Assembly (NCBI GenBank): GCA_040219275.1
Contig: JAVJSU010000099.1
Span: forward strand, 1-64,000
Length of the DNA stretch: 64,000 bases
Reading direction: 5' to 3'
Origin: JAVJSU01 sp040219275
GTDB lineage: Bacteria; Chloroflexota; Anaerolineae; Aggregatilineales; Phototrophicaceae
In this document: piece by piece, positions 25,201-34,581 of the stretch
Position numbering within the stretch: the first letter of the stretch is position 1
Layout: each line of letters starts with the position of its first letter
Notes under the pieces: generated by a model
What the model saw: the letters and a program-made list of their open reading frames with translations, nothing else
What the model was told of the DNA's origin: nothing
Databases searched by the model: none
Position numbers and translations under genes: made by a program

Positions 25201-27897
25201 TTAGCTCGTCGCTCTGGTGATTATTGTGCGGGCATAGGCAAGTGCATCCGGTAACCTGGTACTGTCGTCGCCACCAGCTTGTGCCATGTTTGGACGACCA
25301 CCGCCACCACCGCCAACAACCGCCGCAATTTCCTTGATGATGTTGCCTGCATGTAAGCCACTTTTCGTCAGATCATCGGTCACAGAAACGATCAATTGCG
25401 GTTTACCGTCGTTATCTGTTCCCGCGACGAATACACCGCGCCCGACCTTGTTCTTAAACCAGTCAGACATTTCACGCAGGGTATCCATCGGCGTGTCTTC
25501 CAATTGCATCACCAGCACCGGCACCCCATTGATCTCTTCCACGTTTTGAATCTCTTCGTTGAAGGTATAACGGGCAAGTTCACGGCGCAATTGCGTAATC
25601 TGGCGCTTGGCTGAAGAAAGTTCCTCTTTGATGCCAATTGCCCGCACAGGTAAATTATCCGGAGTTGTATCAAGCAGTCCTGCAACCTCACCGATCAAAT
25701 CTAGGTTGCGCTGAACATATTCGAGGGCGGCACGTCCGGTGAGAGCTTCTACACGACGTACACCCGCGCTGACACTGCCCTCACTGACAATGATAAATAA
25801 ACCAATGTCTTTTGTGGAACGCACATGCACCCCACCACATAATTCATAGCTATACCGATCACCGTTTTCGATGGTAACCGTCCGTACCACGTCGCCATAT
25901 TTTTCACCGAACAGCGCCATCGCGCCTTCTGACCGTGCCTGTTCCTGCGATTTTTCCTCGTAGCGCACCGGATAGTCGGCAAGTACGATCCGATTGACTT
26001 CATCTTCAACCTGCTTCAATTCTTCATTGCTCACTTTAGCGTCGTGCACGAAGTCAAAGCGCAAACGATCCGGAGCAACCAGTGATCCGCGCTGTTGAAC
26101 ATGCGTACCCAATCTGTTGCGAAGTGCAGCATGAAGCAGATGGGTTCCGGTGTGATTGCGCGTCACATCCGCACGACGATCTGCGGTGACTGAAGCCATC
26201 ACAGAATCGCCAACATGCGGTACTCCCTCAACCAATTCGCCACGATGAACAACCAATCCCGTGATGGGTTTTGCCATCCCCTCCACTTCAACCGTCCAGC
26301 CGTCGCCAGAAATTGTTCCGGTATCACTGACCTGTCCACCAGCTTCTGCATAAAATGGCGTGCGATCCAGTATAATTTCAACCTTATCACCCACCATCAA
26401 ATCAGAGGCGGGTTCGCCCTGTTGAAGCACGGCAACAACAGTCGCGGAAACTTCAGTGTCGCCATAGGGTAAATAATCCACACCCTTCTCACTCAACCGT
26501 CCCTCAGATTTCAGTTGATTGAGTTGCGTCGTGTAGGCTTCTGTGCTGGCAATTTCGCCCATTGCCTGCCCGCCACCACTCACGGTAGCGTGTTCTTCTT
26601 CTGCAGTAGAGAAGCCGGACATATCAACGCCATAGCCACGTTCTTCGGCAATATCTTTCGTGACCTGAATCGGTAAACCGAGTGTTGCTTTCAGGTAGAA
26701 GGCTTTTTCACCGGAAAGTTCGCCCCCATCGGGCAACTCATCCAACATCGTATTGAGTTCGCCTACACCACGATCCAATGTGCGATGAAAGCGTACCTCT
26801 TCCTGTGTGATTGTCCGCTTGATCGTCTCAGCTTTTTCGCCAAGTTCGGTAAAGTAAACACCCATCACATCAATCACCGCACCGGCAACTTCCGCAAGAA
26901 ATGGTTCGTCAAATCCGAGTTTTTTGCCGAACCGTGCGGCACGACGAATCACCAGACGACATACTGAATCGCGTCCCTTTGCCCCCGGTAAAACGCCATC
27001 AGCAATCAAAAATACCGCCGCCCGCATATGGTCTGCAATCACCCGATACGGGACAATATTAGCATCACGCTCTTCATCGGACTGTCTGGCAAGTTTCTGC
27101 GTTTTTTCGATGATCGGCATGAACAGATCGGTTTCATAATTTGCCGTCTTGCCCTGCAAAACGCTAACGATGCGCTCCAACCCCGCCCCAGTATCTACAC
27201 CGGGAGCTGGCAATGGCTCATCAAACTCGCCTGTATTTTGGGGATCAGGCTGGGTACGATTGAATTGCATAAACACCAGATTCCACAATTCAAGAAAACG
27301 GTCATCATCTTGCTCCAGCGAGTCGATAATGCCATATTCGCCTTTTTCAGGAAATTTATCCCAGTGAATTTCTGTATTCGGTCCGCACGGTCCCGTTTCC
27401 GCCATTTGCCAGAAATTATCTTTGGGACCGAGTCGAGCGATACGATTCGGTGCGATGCCAATATGATTAACCCAGAGATCATAACTTTCGTCGTCTTTTT
27501 CGTAGATCGTGATTGCCAGACGATCCACCGGAAATTCGTAGACCTGCGTCAGCAATTGCCAGGCAAATTCCATTGCTTCGCGCTTGAAATAATCACCAAA
27601 GCTAAAGTTACCCAGCATCTCGAAAAATGTGTGATGACGGGGTGATGGACCGACTTCCTCAAGATCATTATGTTTACCACTTACCCGCATAGACTTTTGT
27701 GAGGTGGTCGCCCGCTTATAATCGCGGTGTTCCTTACCTAAAAACACATCTTTAAATTGCACCATGCCGGAATTCGCAAATAATAATGTTGGGTCATTTG
27801 CAGGAACAAGCGAGGACGACGCGACGTGTTTGTGTCGCTGTTCTTCAAAATATTCCAAAAATGCTTGACGCACCTCGGCACTGGTCATAAATTTCAT
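25201..27897 (-). CDS. alaS: alanyl-tRNA synthetase
   Basis: An 898-residue class II synthetase. The catalytic domain has the start T-S-A-E-V-R-Q-A-F-L-E-Y-F and motif 2 around H-H-T-F-F-E-M-L-G-N-F-S-F-G-D-Y-F-K. The editing domain shows H-x3-H (H-T-G-T-H) near residue 580 and C-G-G-V-H near 680. The C-terminal oligomerisation/C-Ala domain ends in G-G-G-G-G-R-P-N-M-A-Q-A-G-G. Two possible ATGs lie three codons apart (residues 1 and 4). It heads the operon with the baseplate-J-like gene, ruvX and mltG, and diverges from tyrS. Confidence 0.97.
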   Translation of the reverse strand: MKFMTSAEVRQAFLEYFEEQRHKHVASSSLVPANDPTLLFANSGMVQFKDVFLGKEHRDYKRATTSQKSMRVSGKHNDLEEVGPSPRHHTFFEMLGNFSFGDYFKREAMEFAWQLLTQVYEFPVDRLAITIYEKDDESYDLWVNHIGIAPNRIARLGPKDNFWQMAETGPCGPNTEIHWDKFPEKGEYGIIDSLEQDDDRFLELWNLVFMQFNRTQPDPQNTGEFDEPLPAPGVDTGAGLERIVSVLQGKTANYETDLFMPIIEKTQKLARQSDEERDANIVPYRVIADHMRAAVFLIADGVLPGAKGRDSVCRLVIRRAARFGKKLGFDEPFLAEVAGAVIDVMGVYFTELGEKAETIKRTITQEEVRFHRTLDRGVGELNTMLDELPDGGELSGEKAFYLKATLGLPIQVTKDIAEERGYGVDMSGFSTAEEEHATVSGGGQAMGEIASTEAYTTQLNQLKSEGRLSEKGVDYLPYGDTEVSATVVAVLQQGEPASDLMVGDKVEIILDRTPFYAEAGGQVSDTGTISGDGWTVEVEGMAKPITGLVVHRGELVEGVPHVGDSVMASVTADRRADVTRNHTGTHLLHAALRNRLGTHVQQRGSLVAPDRLRFDFVHDAKVSNEELKQVEDEVNRIVLADYPVRYEEKSQEQARSEGAMALFGEKYGDVVRTVTIENGDRYSYELCGGVHVRSTKDIGLFIIVSEGSVSAGVRRVEALTGRAALEYVQRNLDLIGEVAGLLDTTPDNLPVRAIGIKEELSSAKRQITQLRRELARYTFNEEIQNVEEINGVPVLVMQLEDTPMDTLREMSDWFKNKVGRGVFVAGTDNDGKPQLIVSVTDDLTKSGLHAGNIIKEIAAVVGGGGGGRPNMAQAGGDDSTRLPDALAYARTIITRATS

Positions 27898-27937
27898 AGC
27901 TGGTTTGAGTCCTTTATTACGGCATGAATTTAACGAA

Positions 27938-27965
27938 ATTATAGCATGATGACCACCATCAACAA
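27938..27965 (-). promoter_or_regulatory. extended -10 promoter of the alaS operon
   Basis: On the minus strand TTGTTG (27965-27960), a 16-base spacer and TATAAT (27943-27938) are seen, with TGC directly before the -10 hexamer (extended -10). The predicted start is about 35 bases before alaS. No T-box or other leader structure fits in the remaining space. Confidence 0.6.
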
Positions 27966-28042
27966 GGGTGCTACCTTCAGGCGGAGGTGTGGTACAATGG
28001 CGCGGATTTGTAATTCTCCATGATAGACCTCAGGAAAAAACG

Positions 28043-29281
28043 ATGGTAAGCATAGATGAGCAAGTAGAAATTTTGATGTCGGGTGTCGAATATGGCGACC
28101 CCGAAACCAAAGTTAGTATGACGCGTGAGCTTAAAGAACGCCTGATTGAAGCGGAAAAACAGGGCAGACCGTTGCGTGTGTATTGCGGATATGATCCCCG
28201 TACGTCGGACTTACATCTCGGTCACACCATTACGATGCGTAAGCTCCGCCAATTTCAGGAACTCGGTCATGACGTGACGTTTTTAGTCGGAACATTCACC
28301 AGCTTAATTGGTGATCCGTCAGATAAAGACAAAGCACGCGATCAACTTACTGCGGAACAGGTCGACGAAAATGCCCGCACCTACGCGGAGCAAGCCTTTA
28401 AGATTCTTGATCCAGAATTGACGCGTGTTCGCCGTAACGACGAATGGCTATCTCCGCTGGATTTCGCCGATATTATCCGGCTGGCGAGTAACTTTACGGT
28501 TCAACAATTTCTCGTGCGGGAAAACTTCGCCAAACGTATGGAAGAACAAGCGCCGATTTATCTGCATGAGTTCTTCTACGCGCTGATGCAAGCCTATGAT
28601 GCCGTCGCGCAGGAAGCCGATGTGCAGGTCGGCGGTCAGGATCAGTTATTCAATATTCTTGTTGCCGGGCGCAAATTGCAACAGGGGTTGGGGCAAAAAC
28701 CACAAATCGCCATGATTATGGGTGAAAGTTTGCCCGGTACAGATGGCGACATCAAGATGAGCAAGAGTTTGGGCAATCACATTCCCCTGCTTTCCGAGCC
28801 GTGGGATATGTTTGGCAAGGTCATGAGTGTGCCGGATAAAGCTATGCCCATTTATCACAAATTGCTACTTGGTTGGACAGATAAGCAACTTGCTGAGTTT
28901 GAAAAGGGTCTGCAAGACGGTTCGATTCACCCTAACGAAGCCAAAATGAAGCTCGCCCGTGAAATCGTCAGCATCTTCCACAGCCCTGAAGATTCAGTCG
29001 CCTCACAAAAACGCTGGGACGAAGTTTTCCGCAGTTCCGATGGTGGCATCCCCGAAGATATTCCAGAAGAAATCCTCAGCGCAGAGGAGCGCGTGCTGGA
29101 TATTCTGCGTCGACTGGAAATGGTCAGTAGCGGTAAAGAAGCCAAGCGTCTGATGGAGCAAAATGGCATTCGGCTTAACGAAGAACCCGTAAAAGATCCG
29201 ATGACGACCATCTCAGTCGATATGCTTCCGGCGGTTTTGCAAGTTGGTAAGCGCAAATTTGTACGCCTTATAACAGGTTAG
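28043..29281 (+). CDS. tyrS: tyrosyl-tRNA synthetase
   Basis: A 412-residue class I synthetase. The HIGH motif appears as H-L-G-H in D-L-H-L-G-H (about residue 60), KMSKS as K-M-S-K-S (about residue 240), and a C-terminal S4 RNA-binding domain covers about residues 350-412. The ATG at 28043 was chosen because AGGA lies seven bases upstream and the preceding in-frame codons do not look like a synthetase. The sequence resembles the TyrZ/TyrS2 branch rather than E. coli TyrS; that placement is tentative. A strong terminator follows. Confidence 0.95.
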   Translation: MVSIDEQVEILMSGVEYGDPETKVSMTRELKERLIEAEKQGRPLRVYCGYDPRTSDLHLGHTITMRKLRQFQELGHDVTFLVGTFTSLIGDPSDKDKARDQLTAEQVDENARTYAEQAFKILDPELTRVRRNDEWLSPLDFADIIRLASNFTVQQFLVRENFAKRMEEQAPIYLHEFFYALMQAYDAVAQEADVQVGGQDQLFNILVAGRKLQQGLGQKPQIAMIMGESLPGTDGDIKMSKSLGNHIPLLSEPWDMFGKVMSVPDKAMPIYHKLLLGWTDKQLAEFEKGLQDGSIHPNEAKMKLAREIVSIFHSPEDSVASQKRWDEVFRSSDGGIPEDIPEEILSAEERVLDILRRLEMVSSGKEAKRLMEQNGIRLNEEPVKDPMTTISVDMLPAVLQVGKRKFVRLITG

Positions 29282-29307
29282 TGTACATATATATTGTCAC
29301 TGTCTAA

Positions 29308-29340
29308 TGGGGAATGCCTAAATGTGCGTTCCCCAATTTT
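29308..29340 (+). terminator. intrinsic terminator of tyrS
   Basis: A 10-base-pair stem (29308-29317 with 29326-29335, one G-U pair), an 8-base loop and a following ATTTT tract. It ends the plus-strand tyrS unit; the reverse direction lacks a T tract. Confidence 0.85.
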
Positions 29341-29348
29341 ACAAAGCA

Positions 29349-30704
29349 CTACTCCATCGGCACATACGTGAATACAAATGGCGGATTCGCCCGAATCAAC
29401 GCTAGCAAAAAGTGATTCCCTTCAGCAAAATTTATCTCACCAAGATCGACAAATATATCATCGCTATTGGCTGAGTTCACCACCTGAATGGCATATGTTC
29501 CCGCTAACAGGTCAACAGACGCAAGCCCATCGTTATCCCCTTGTGAACCGGGATACCCTAGCAGGCTAATCAGAGGTGCACCATTGGCGATAATATCTAG
29601 TGCATCAATCCCCGGAACTGCATGAAAAATCGTTAAGCGCACATCACCTTCAGCTAAATTTGAGAAGTCCTCTTCAAGCATTTGCAAAGTAAATGTGCCA
29701 TTATCCATCAAACCAATGGTGGCAATCGTCATCCACTCGCCCTCAACAAGATCAATTTCAGTTTCTGGGACAAGTGACTCCGACTCAGGTTGAGTCGCCG
29801 ACCTTACAGACAAACGATGCTTACCGGGAGGAATATCGAAAAATACAGTAACGCCAGTAAAACCCAGTGATGACAATGTGAGCCTTGTATCGTCGATATA
29901 GAAATCGACATCGCCCGCACCTGATGAGAAATTGGCGAACCTTAAATGTGCCGTTTCATCTTCAACAATATATTGTGACTGTCCTTCTTGAGTATCCACA
30001 TCTGATAACGTATCACTTGTAATCACAATTTCTACCTGATCTGCTGTGCCTATCAGAGCGACTAAATAAATACGATCCGGCAAAATGGTTAGTTCAAACG
30101 GTTCAATTGGTACATCTCCTGATAAATTCTCCTGAATTCGTACTTCATAGTCACTAGCGACGACATCTACAGAGACATAACCATCATTATCCCGCTCGGT
30201 TGAACTCGCGTCAGGATAGCCAACAAGTTGAAACAACACCGTATCATTCAACAAAAGATCCAGCGCCGGCACACCCTGCACAGCATGGAAAAATGCAAAT
30301 CGCGCTTCACCGGGGAGGACTTCACTATGATCTTCAGGAATATTCTGAAGTAAGAGGCTATTAGTTACATTAAGTCCACTCAACGTCAATGTGTTCCAGA
30401 GCAAATTTTGCGCGACTACAGTCGTTTGTGCGAGTGCATTACCAGGAGAATCCCCTGATGCTACGACACTCACATTCACGATATTTACCGCTGACAGTCG
30501 CATCCAGTTACTAACCACACCATATGGCAATTGTCCGGCTATAAGTATGCCGTTTGCGTAAACATCAATCAGACCCGCATCAGGAGAAAAATGCGCGACA
30601 CGAATAAAAATATCGTCGTCCTGCATAGCCTGTACATTAACAATAGACGACTCAAAAAAGACCCATGTTAATATGGGAATCAACAGAATTTTGGCATAAC
30701 GCAT
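29349..30704 (-). CDS. secreted DUF4397 repeat protein
   Basis: A 451-residue exported protein with a signal peptide (about residues 1-26). It consists of four DUF4397-like units, starting near residues 33, 133, 250 and 352. Each unit opens with an [IL]-R-[VF]-[AI]-[HN]-[FA]-x-P/S-G-x3-[VL]-D pattern and ends in a short beta-rich segment. The second and fourth units share the L-V-G-Y-P / L-L-G-Y-P and D-N-D-G elements. DUF4397 domains are extracellular beta-sandwiches of unknown role. Two more DUF4397 proteins lie at 40-45 kb. It lacks a lipobox or membrane anchor, so it is probably released or wall-associated. Confidence 0.86.
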   Translation of the reverse strand: MRYAKILLIPILTWVFFESSIVNVQAMQDDDIFIRVAHFSPDAGLIDVYANGILIAGQLPYGVVSNWMRLSAVNIVNVSVVASGDSPGNALAQTTVVAQNLLWNTLTLSGLNVTNSLLLQNIPEDHSEVLPGEARFAFFHAVQGVPALDLLLNDTVLFQLVGYPDASSTERDNDGYVSVDVVASDYEVRIQENLSGDVPIEPFELTILPDRIYLVALIGTADQVEIVITSDTLSDVDTQEGQSQYIVEDETAHLRFANFSSGAGDVDFYIDDTRLTLSSLGFTGVTVFFDIPPGKHRLSVRSATQPESESLVPETEIDLVEGEWMTIATIGLMDNGTFTLQMLEEDFSNLAEGDVRLTIFHAVPGIDALDIIANGAPLISLLGYPGSQGDNDGLASVDLLAGTYAIQVVNSANSDDIFVDLGEINFAEGNHFLLALIRANPPFVFTYVPME

Positions 30705-30757
30705 TTTCTGTCTTGCCTTAAATTATACATAAACTGGAAATGATAAGAAGAATCCAA

Positions 30758-30787
30758 ACAGCACAACCGATAAGTCGATTGTGCTGT
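30758..30787 (-). terminator. hairpin terminator after the cyclic-nucleotide-binding protein gene
   Basis: On the minus strand ACAGCACAA pairs with TTGTGCTGT (9 base pairs, 12-base loop), followed by a moderately T-rich TTGGATTCTTC. It lies about 30 bases past the stop of the leftward gene. Confidence 0.6.
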
Positions 30788-30818
30788 AGCCCACATAAAT
30801 TATCAAGTGAGAATGTTG

Positions 30819-31307
30819 TTAGTCGCGGTGAGACCAGGTGAGTTGTTCACGCACTTGCAAATCGGTATGGCGAATCTTCATCGCCAAGTCAGCCGCAAGG
30901 TTACGCATCAAACGATAGCCCAGTTGCGGATAGGTATCACACAACAACATCAACTTGTCTCGCGGAATAACCACAAGGTAGGTGTCCTGCTGGGAACAAC
31001 GCGCCCCTGCCGACCGCAGACCTTCATCCACAAGTGAGACTTCACCAAAAGACTGTCCACGACGTAATGTGGTCAGCGTGTGAAGCGTGCCATCAGACTC
31101 TTTACCAACAAGAGAAGGATCAACGGTGATTTCAATTTCACCGGAAGCAATCACATATAATTCATCACCGGGTGTGTTCTCTTCAAAAATAACATCGCCA
31201 GCTTGATAATGACGTTCCGCACAGATTGAACCAATAAGTTCGAGTTGAGTATTCGTCAACTCATCAAAAATGTCTGCCTGCTTTAGTACATTGACTACAG
31301 ACATCAA
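30819..31307 (-). CDS. cyclic nucleotide-binding domain protein
   Basis: A 162-residue stand-alone cNMP-binding domain. The beta-roll shows G-D-V-I-F-E-E-N-T-P-G-D-E-L-Y-V-I, then G-E-I-E-I and the phosphate-binding cassette S-F-G-E-V-S-L-V-D-E-G-L-R-S-A, which keeps the F-G-E and the Arg expected for cAMP or cGMP binding. There is no DNA-binding domain, so it is not a CRP-type regulator; a protein-interaction role is likely. It is transcribed leftward as a single gene ending in a hairpin. Confidence 0.9.
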   Translation of the reverse strand: MMSVVNVLKQADIFDELTNTQLELIGSICAERHYQAGDVIFEENTPGDELYVIASGEIEITVDPSLVGKESDGTLHTLTTLRRGQSFGEVSLVDEGLRSAGARCSQQDTYLVVIPRDKLMLLCDTYPQLGYRLMRNLAADLAMKIRHTDLQVREQLTWSHRD

Positions 31308-31506
31308 TCACTCCTATTCCAGACGTAGTCGAATTTCTAAAATTGTGTCTATCAGGTCGTTACCATACTACGATTGATTTTAGCATGTTTGCGGTATGTG
31401 CAAAAGTTTGGAGAAACCAACCAAGGTGCAAACGAACCTGAATAGCATGTTCACAATACTATATCATAGGTGGATGAACTTATCCGTAAACAATTGGAAA
31501 TTCACG

Positions 31507-32346
31507 ATGATCGAAGCGCAAAGTCATACAATTGATGAACTCATCAGTGTTTGTATTTCAAGACAAGTCATTAACGGCGAGGTTGTCGCACAGGGGATCA
31601 ATACGCCACTTGTCATGGCGGGGCTTATTCTGGCGAAATGTACACACGCGCCGGATATTCGGTTTGCTTCAGCAATTGGACAGGGAATTTGCGAAGATTG
31701 GGCACCTCTCAGCATTACACGCACGGAGGAAATGTGGCTTGGCAAAGCGCTGATGCACGTCGGTTTTGCAGTGGCGACAGCGGATCTGCTCCCAAATTAC
31801 AATCCAAAGGAATTTTTTCGTCCCGCGCAGGTCGATGCCCGTGGTAACTTCAATAACATTGCCTTCGGGAAGAATTATCAGAAACCCCGTTTACGTTTAC
31901 CCGGTAGCGGTGGAATCCCCGATGTGAGCACATACTCCGATCATGTTTACCTCTATGTGCCGCGTCATTCCCGCGTCACGTTCGTCGAACAGGTCGATTT
32001 TATTAGTGGATTAGGGCATGTTCCCCAGCGCAAACGCGGGTCAGGTCCACTCTATCTTATTAGCGATCTGGGACAATTTGACTGGCAAAATGGCAAAATG
32101 CGCCTGATCTCTTATCATGCTGGCGTATCTATCGAACGTATTCAAGCAAAAACAGGATTCGCATTAGAGATTGCACCTGATGTCACAGAAACGCCACCGC
32201 CCTCTCTTGAGGAAATTCATCTATTAAGGGAAAAAATCGACCCATTAGGCATTAGAAAGCTGGAGATGCTCACCGGTGGCGCACGGAAGACGCATCTGCG
32301 AGCAATCCTCAAAGCCGAAAGAACTAACGAATCGTCCAATCCATAA
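31507..32346 (+). CDS. CoA-transferase family I, subunit B (glutaconate/IpdB-like)
   Basis: A protein of about 279 residues of the beta subunit type. Its middle carries R-L-P-G-S-G-G-I-P-D, the S-G-L-G-H element and an R-K-R-G-S-G-P-L-Y-L-I segment typical of this family. I chose the ATG at 31507; in-frame starts at 31474 and 31396 would add a tail without similarity. The partner A subunit is at 16.7 kb on the opposite strand. The E-x-G-type catalytic Glu context of true transferases is not obvious, as in the hydrolytic IpdAB branch. Its last 23 bases overlap the convergent binding-protein gene. Confidence 0.75.
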   Translation: MIEAQSHTIDELISVCISRQVINGEVVAQGINTPLVMAGLILAKCTHAPDIRFASAIGQGICEDWAPLSITRTEEMWLGKALMHVGFAVATADLLPNYNPKEFFRPAQVDARGNFNNIAFGKNYQKPRLRLPGSGGIPDVSTYSDHVYLYVPRHSRVTFVEQVDFISGLGHVPQRKRGSGPLYLISDLGQFDWQNGKMRLISYHAGVSIERIQAKTGFALEIAPDVTETPPPSLEEIHLLREKIDPLGIRKLEMLTGGARKTHLRAILKAERTNESSNP

Positions 32347-34174
32347 GTGTTTGGAAGCGATCCGAAGGCGATGCCATGAATCCTAGCTGTACACCGTCTA
32401 CATTTTCGCGAACAAGATACGTGTAAAGTGGATAGTACAGCGGAATGGCAATAGCATTCTGGACAAATTCTTGCTGAAAACGTCGATAATGCACGACACG
32501 ATTAGTGCCGACCCAATCCTGACGACCCCGTTCAAGTAATTCGCTGATTGTTCGGTCATTTGCCGCACCATAATTTTGCCCATCTGGATACTGCCCTTGA
32601 TGCCAAAAATTGTACATATCAGGATCAGCATTGCCGTTTTTAGACAATTCGACCAATGCCGTGTCAAAATCACCTGAATCTAGCCGGGAGAGATAAATAT
32701 CTGTCGCAACAGGTTCCACACGCACATCAATGTTACCGGGATCAATTTGCTCCCATTGAGCGGCAACCTCTTCCGCGACGCGAACCAGTGAGGGATCATC
32801 AGGGGTCAATAGATTAAAAGTTAGTCTCGCCGTCACTGTTACGTCTGCATCGGGTTCAGCGGTGGCTTCGGCTGATTCATCCGTAGATGGCTCAGGCACG
32901 GCAACACGACTTAATAAGTCTCTTGCAAAAGCAGGATCAAAAGCGGTCCATGTCAAGTTCGGCTCATTTGCCCAGGAATTAAGTGGAATTGGACTATCTG
33001 CTAGCACAGCAACATTCGATAGCTCACGCTCGATGATTGAACTACGATCCAAACCAATCTGCAACGCTTGTCTGACACGACGATCAGTAAATATGGGGAA
33101 CGATTCATCGTCCCAATTGAAAATAACCATGCCAATGGTCGGTTCAACAGTAGTAATAGCCACAAACTCCGTTGAGCGAGCGGCAATATCTAATAGTTGA
33201 AGGCGTTGCGTTCGGCTCGTGGACGCAAAACCATCGACCGCTCCATTTTGCATACCCGCAATGGCGCTGTCAAAATCCGCATACAATTTGAAGGTTAAAC
33301 GCTCGACACTGTAGCCATCGCTCATGGAATCGCGTTGCAACCTTTCACGGTAAATCGGCGACACGCGCAAGTTGACCTCGCCGATTTGTCCATTCTGTGC
33401 CCCAAAACTTTCCAGCTGATAGGCACCTGTCCCAATCGGATCAAGATTAAATGGGTGACTGGCTAAATTTGAAGCTGAGGTTCCGCGCAACGCGTGTTCT
33501 GGCAAAATGCCAATGCGCAACGCTTCCAGAAAGCTAGATAATGGTTGAGACAAACGGAAACGAATCATATATTCGCCAAGTTGTTCGACCTCAACCGTGC
33601 GCCAGAATGCGCCTAAAGACGAATCACCAGAGAAATCAGAGGCACTAAGCAATGTTGTCGTAAATATGACATCCGAGGCGGTAAATGGCACACCATCCTG
33701 CCACAAAACATCTTCCCTCAACGAGACAACATATTCTAGCTGATCGAAAGAGACAACCCAGCTTTGCGCTAATGCAGGCTCAGGTTCACCATATTCGTTA
33801 ATTCGGGTCAGTCCCTCAAAGATGAGCGACGAAATATCACGATCAACCGGGTTGAGATCGGCATATAGTGGGTTAAGGCGTTGTACGTTGCCAATCAGTG
33901 CCTCGCGAAATGTGCTAACTCCGTTTACGGCTACAGACTGTGCGATTGATGCGCTTGAAGTTACTTCAGGAACAGTGGTTGGCAAGGGAGTAATTACAGT
34001 TTCGGTTGTTACCGCTTGTGCAGGCACATTATCAGTCGCGGTAATGGCGAGCGTTGGCTGTGTTTGCGGCAATTCAGGCTCATCAGACTCAGTAGGACGG
34101 GTGAGCAGTACAACAAAAAAAACAATCAGCGCAAGTACAAATGCGAGAAATTGCCATCGAAATCCACGTAGCAT
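32324..34174 (-). CDS. ABC transporter substrate-binding protein, family 5 (peptide/nickel type)
   Basis: A 616-residue protein with an N-terminal membrane helix (about residues 9-26) that may be an uncleaved signal anchor; no lipobox is evident. A Thr/Pro/Val-rich linker to about residue 85 is followed by an SBP_bac_5 domain: L-N-P-L-Y-A-D, I-F-E-G-L-T-R, then W-Q-D-G-V-P-F-T-A-S-D-V near residue 160 and the D-R-R-V-R-Q-A-L-Q-I-G-L-D-R segment near 355. It binds a peptide or similar ligand. No cognate permease or ATPase genes are adjacent, so it is an orphan here. It lies downstream of secG past a strong terminator. Confidence 0.88.
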   Translation of the reverse strand: MLRGFRWQFLAFVLALIVFFVVLLTRPTESDEPELPQTQPTLAITATDNVPAQAVTTETVITPLPTTVPEVTSSASIAQSVAVNGVSTFREALIGNVQRLNPLYADLNPVDRDISSLIFEGLTRINEYGEPEPALAQSWVVSFDQLEYVVSLREDVLWQDGVPFTASDVIFTTTLLSASDFSGDSSLGAFWRTVEVEQLGEYMIRFRLSQPLSSFLEALRIGILPEHALRGTSASNLASHPFNLDPIGTGAYQLESFGAQNGQIGEVNLRVSPIYRERLQRDSMSDGYSVERLTFKLYADFDSAIAGMQNGAVDGFASTSRTQRLQLLDIAARSTEFVAITTVEPTIGMVIFNWDDESFPIFTDRRVRQALQIGLDRSSIIERELSNVAVLADSPIPLNSWANEPNLTWTAFDPAFARDLLSRVAVPEPSTDESAEATAEPDADVTVTARLTFNLLTPDDPSLVRVAEEVAAQWEQIDPGNIDVRVEPVATDIYLSRLDSGDFDTALVELSKNGNADPDMYNFWHQGQYPDGQNYGAANDRTISELLERGRQDWVGTNRVVHYRRFQQEFVQNAIAIPLYYPLYTYLVRENVDGVQLGFMASPSDRFQTLMDWTIR

Positions 34175-34200
34175 AGGACTTAACTCCGTTGGTCGTTAAG

Positions 34201-34244
34201 CAGAAAACACAAACAGGTGCTTTGCGTCATCACAAAACACCTGT
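34201..34244 (-). terminator. strong intrinsic terminator of secG
   Basis: On the minus strand a 14-base-pair stem (34244-34231 with 34226-34213, including two G-U pairs) and a 4-base loop are followed by TTGTGTTTTCTG. It separates the ctp-secG unit from the binding-protein gene. Confidence 0.85.
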
Positions 34245-34276
34245 CAGAGCGATCATTTCATATCGATTTGCTTCTA

Positions 34277-34504
34277 TTAGTTGTAGAAAACAACCGCAAG
34301 AATACAAATAATTAGGAATGCAATAGCCAGCCCAATGGTAATCTGGAAAAGGGTTTTTTCCAGACCACGACGGGTACGGGCAATACCACCACCGGCATCC
34401 CCACCAAGTAAACTTCCAAGTCCGCCACCTTTAACCTGAAGCATAATCAGGATGATTAAGGCAATGGACATAATAATTGATGCAATTTGGAAGGCAGTCT
34501 GCAT
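34277..34504 (-). CDS. secG: preprotein translocase subunit SecG
   Basis: A 75-residue protein with two membrane helices (about residues 4-24 and 52-73) separated by the SecG loop with G-G-G-L-G-S-L-L-G-G. SecG stimulates SecYEG-mediated export. The ATG at 34504 follows GAAGGAGA at good spacing; an upstream in-frame start at 34528 would lie before that site. It is 77 bases after the C-terminal processing protease gene on the same strand. Confidence 0.95.
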   Translation of the reverse strand: MQTAFQIASIIMSIALIILIMLQVKGGGLGSLLGGDAGGGIARTRRGLEKTLFQITIGLAIAFLIICILAVVFYN

Positions 34505-34581
34505 TATCGTTCTCCTTCTAACATACAAAGTGGCAAAAGTATATCATGCCACTCCGTAACTGAAAACCCACGACTCGTCAT

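Noticed and set aside
27028..27645. 205-codon plus-strand frame opposite alaS
   Set aside because: Fully within alaS, whose motifs are certain; no family resemblance.
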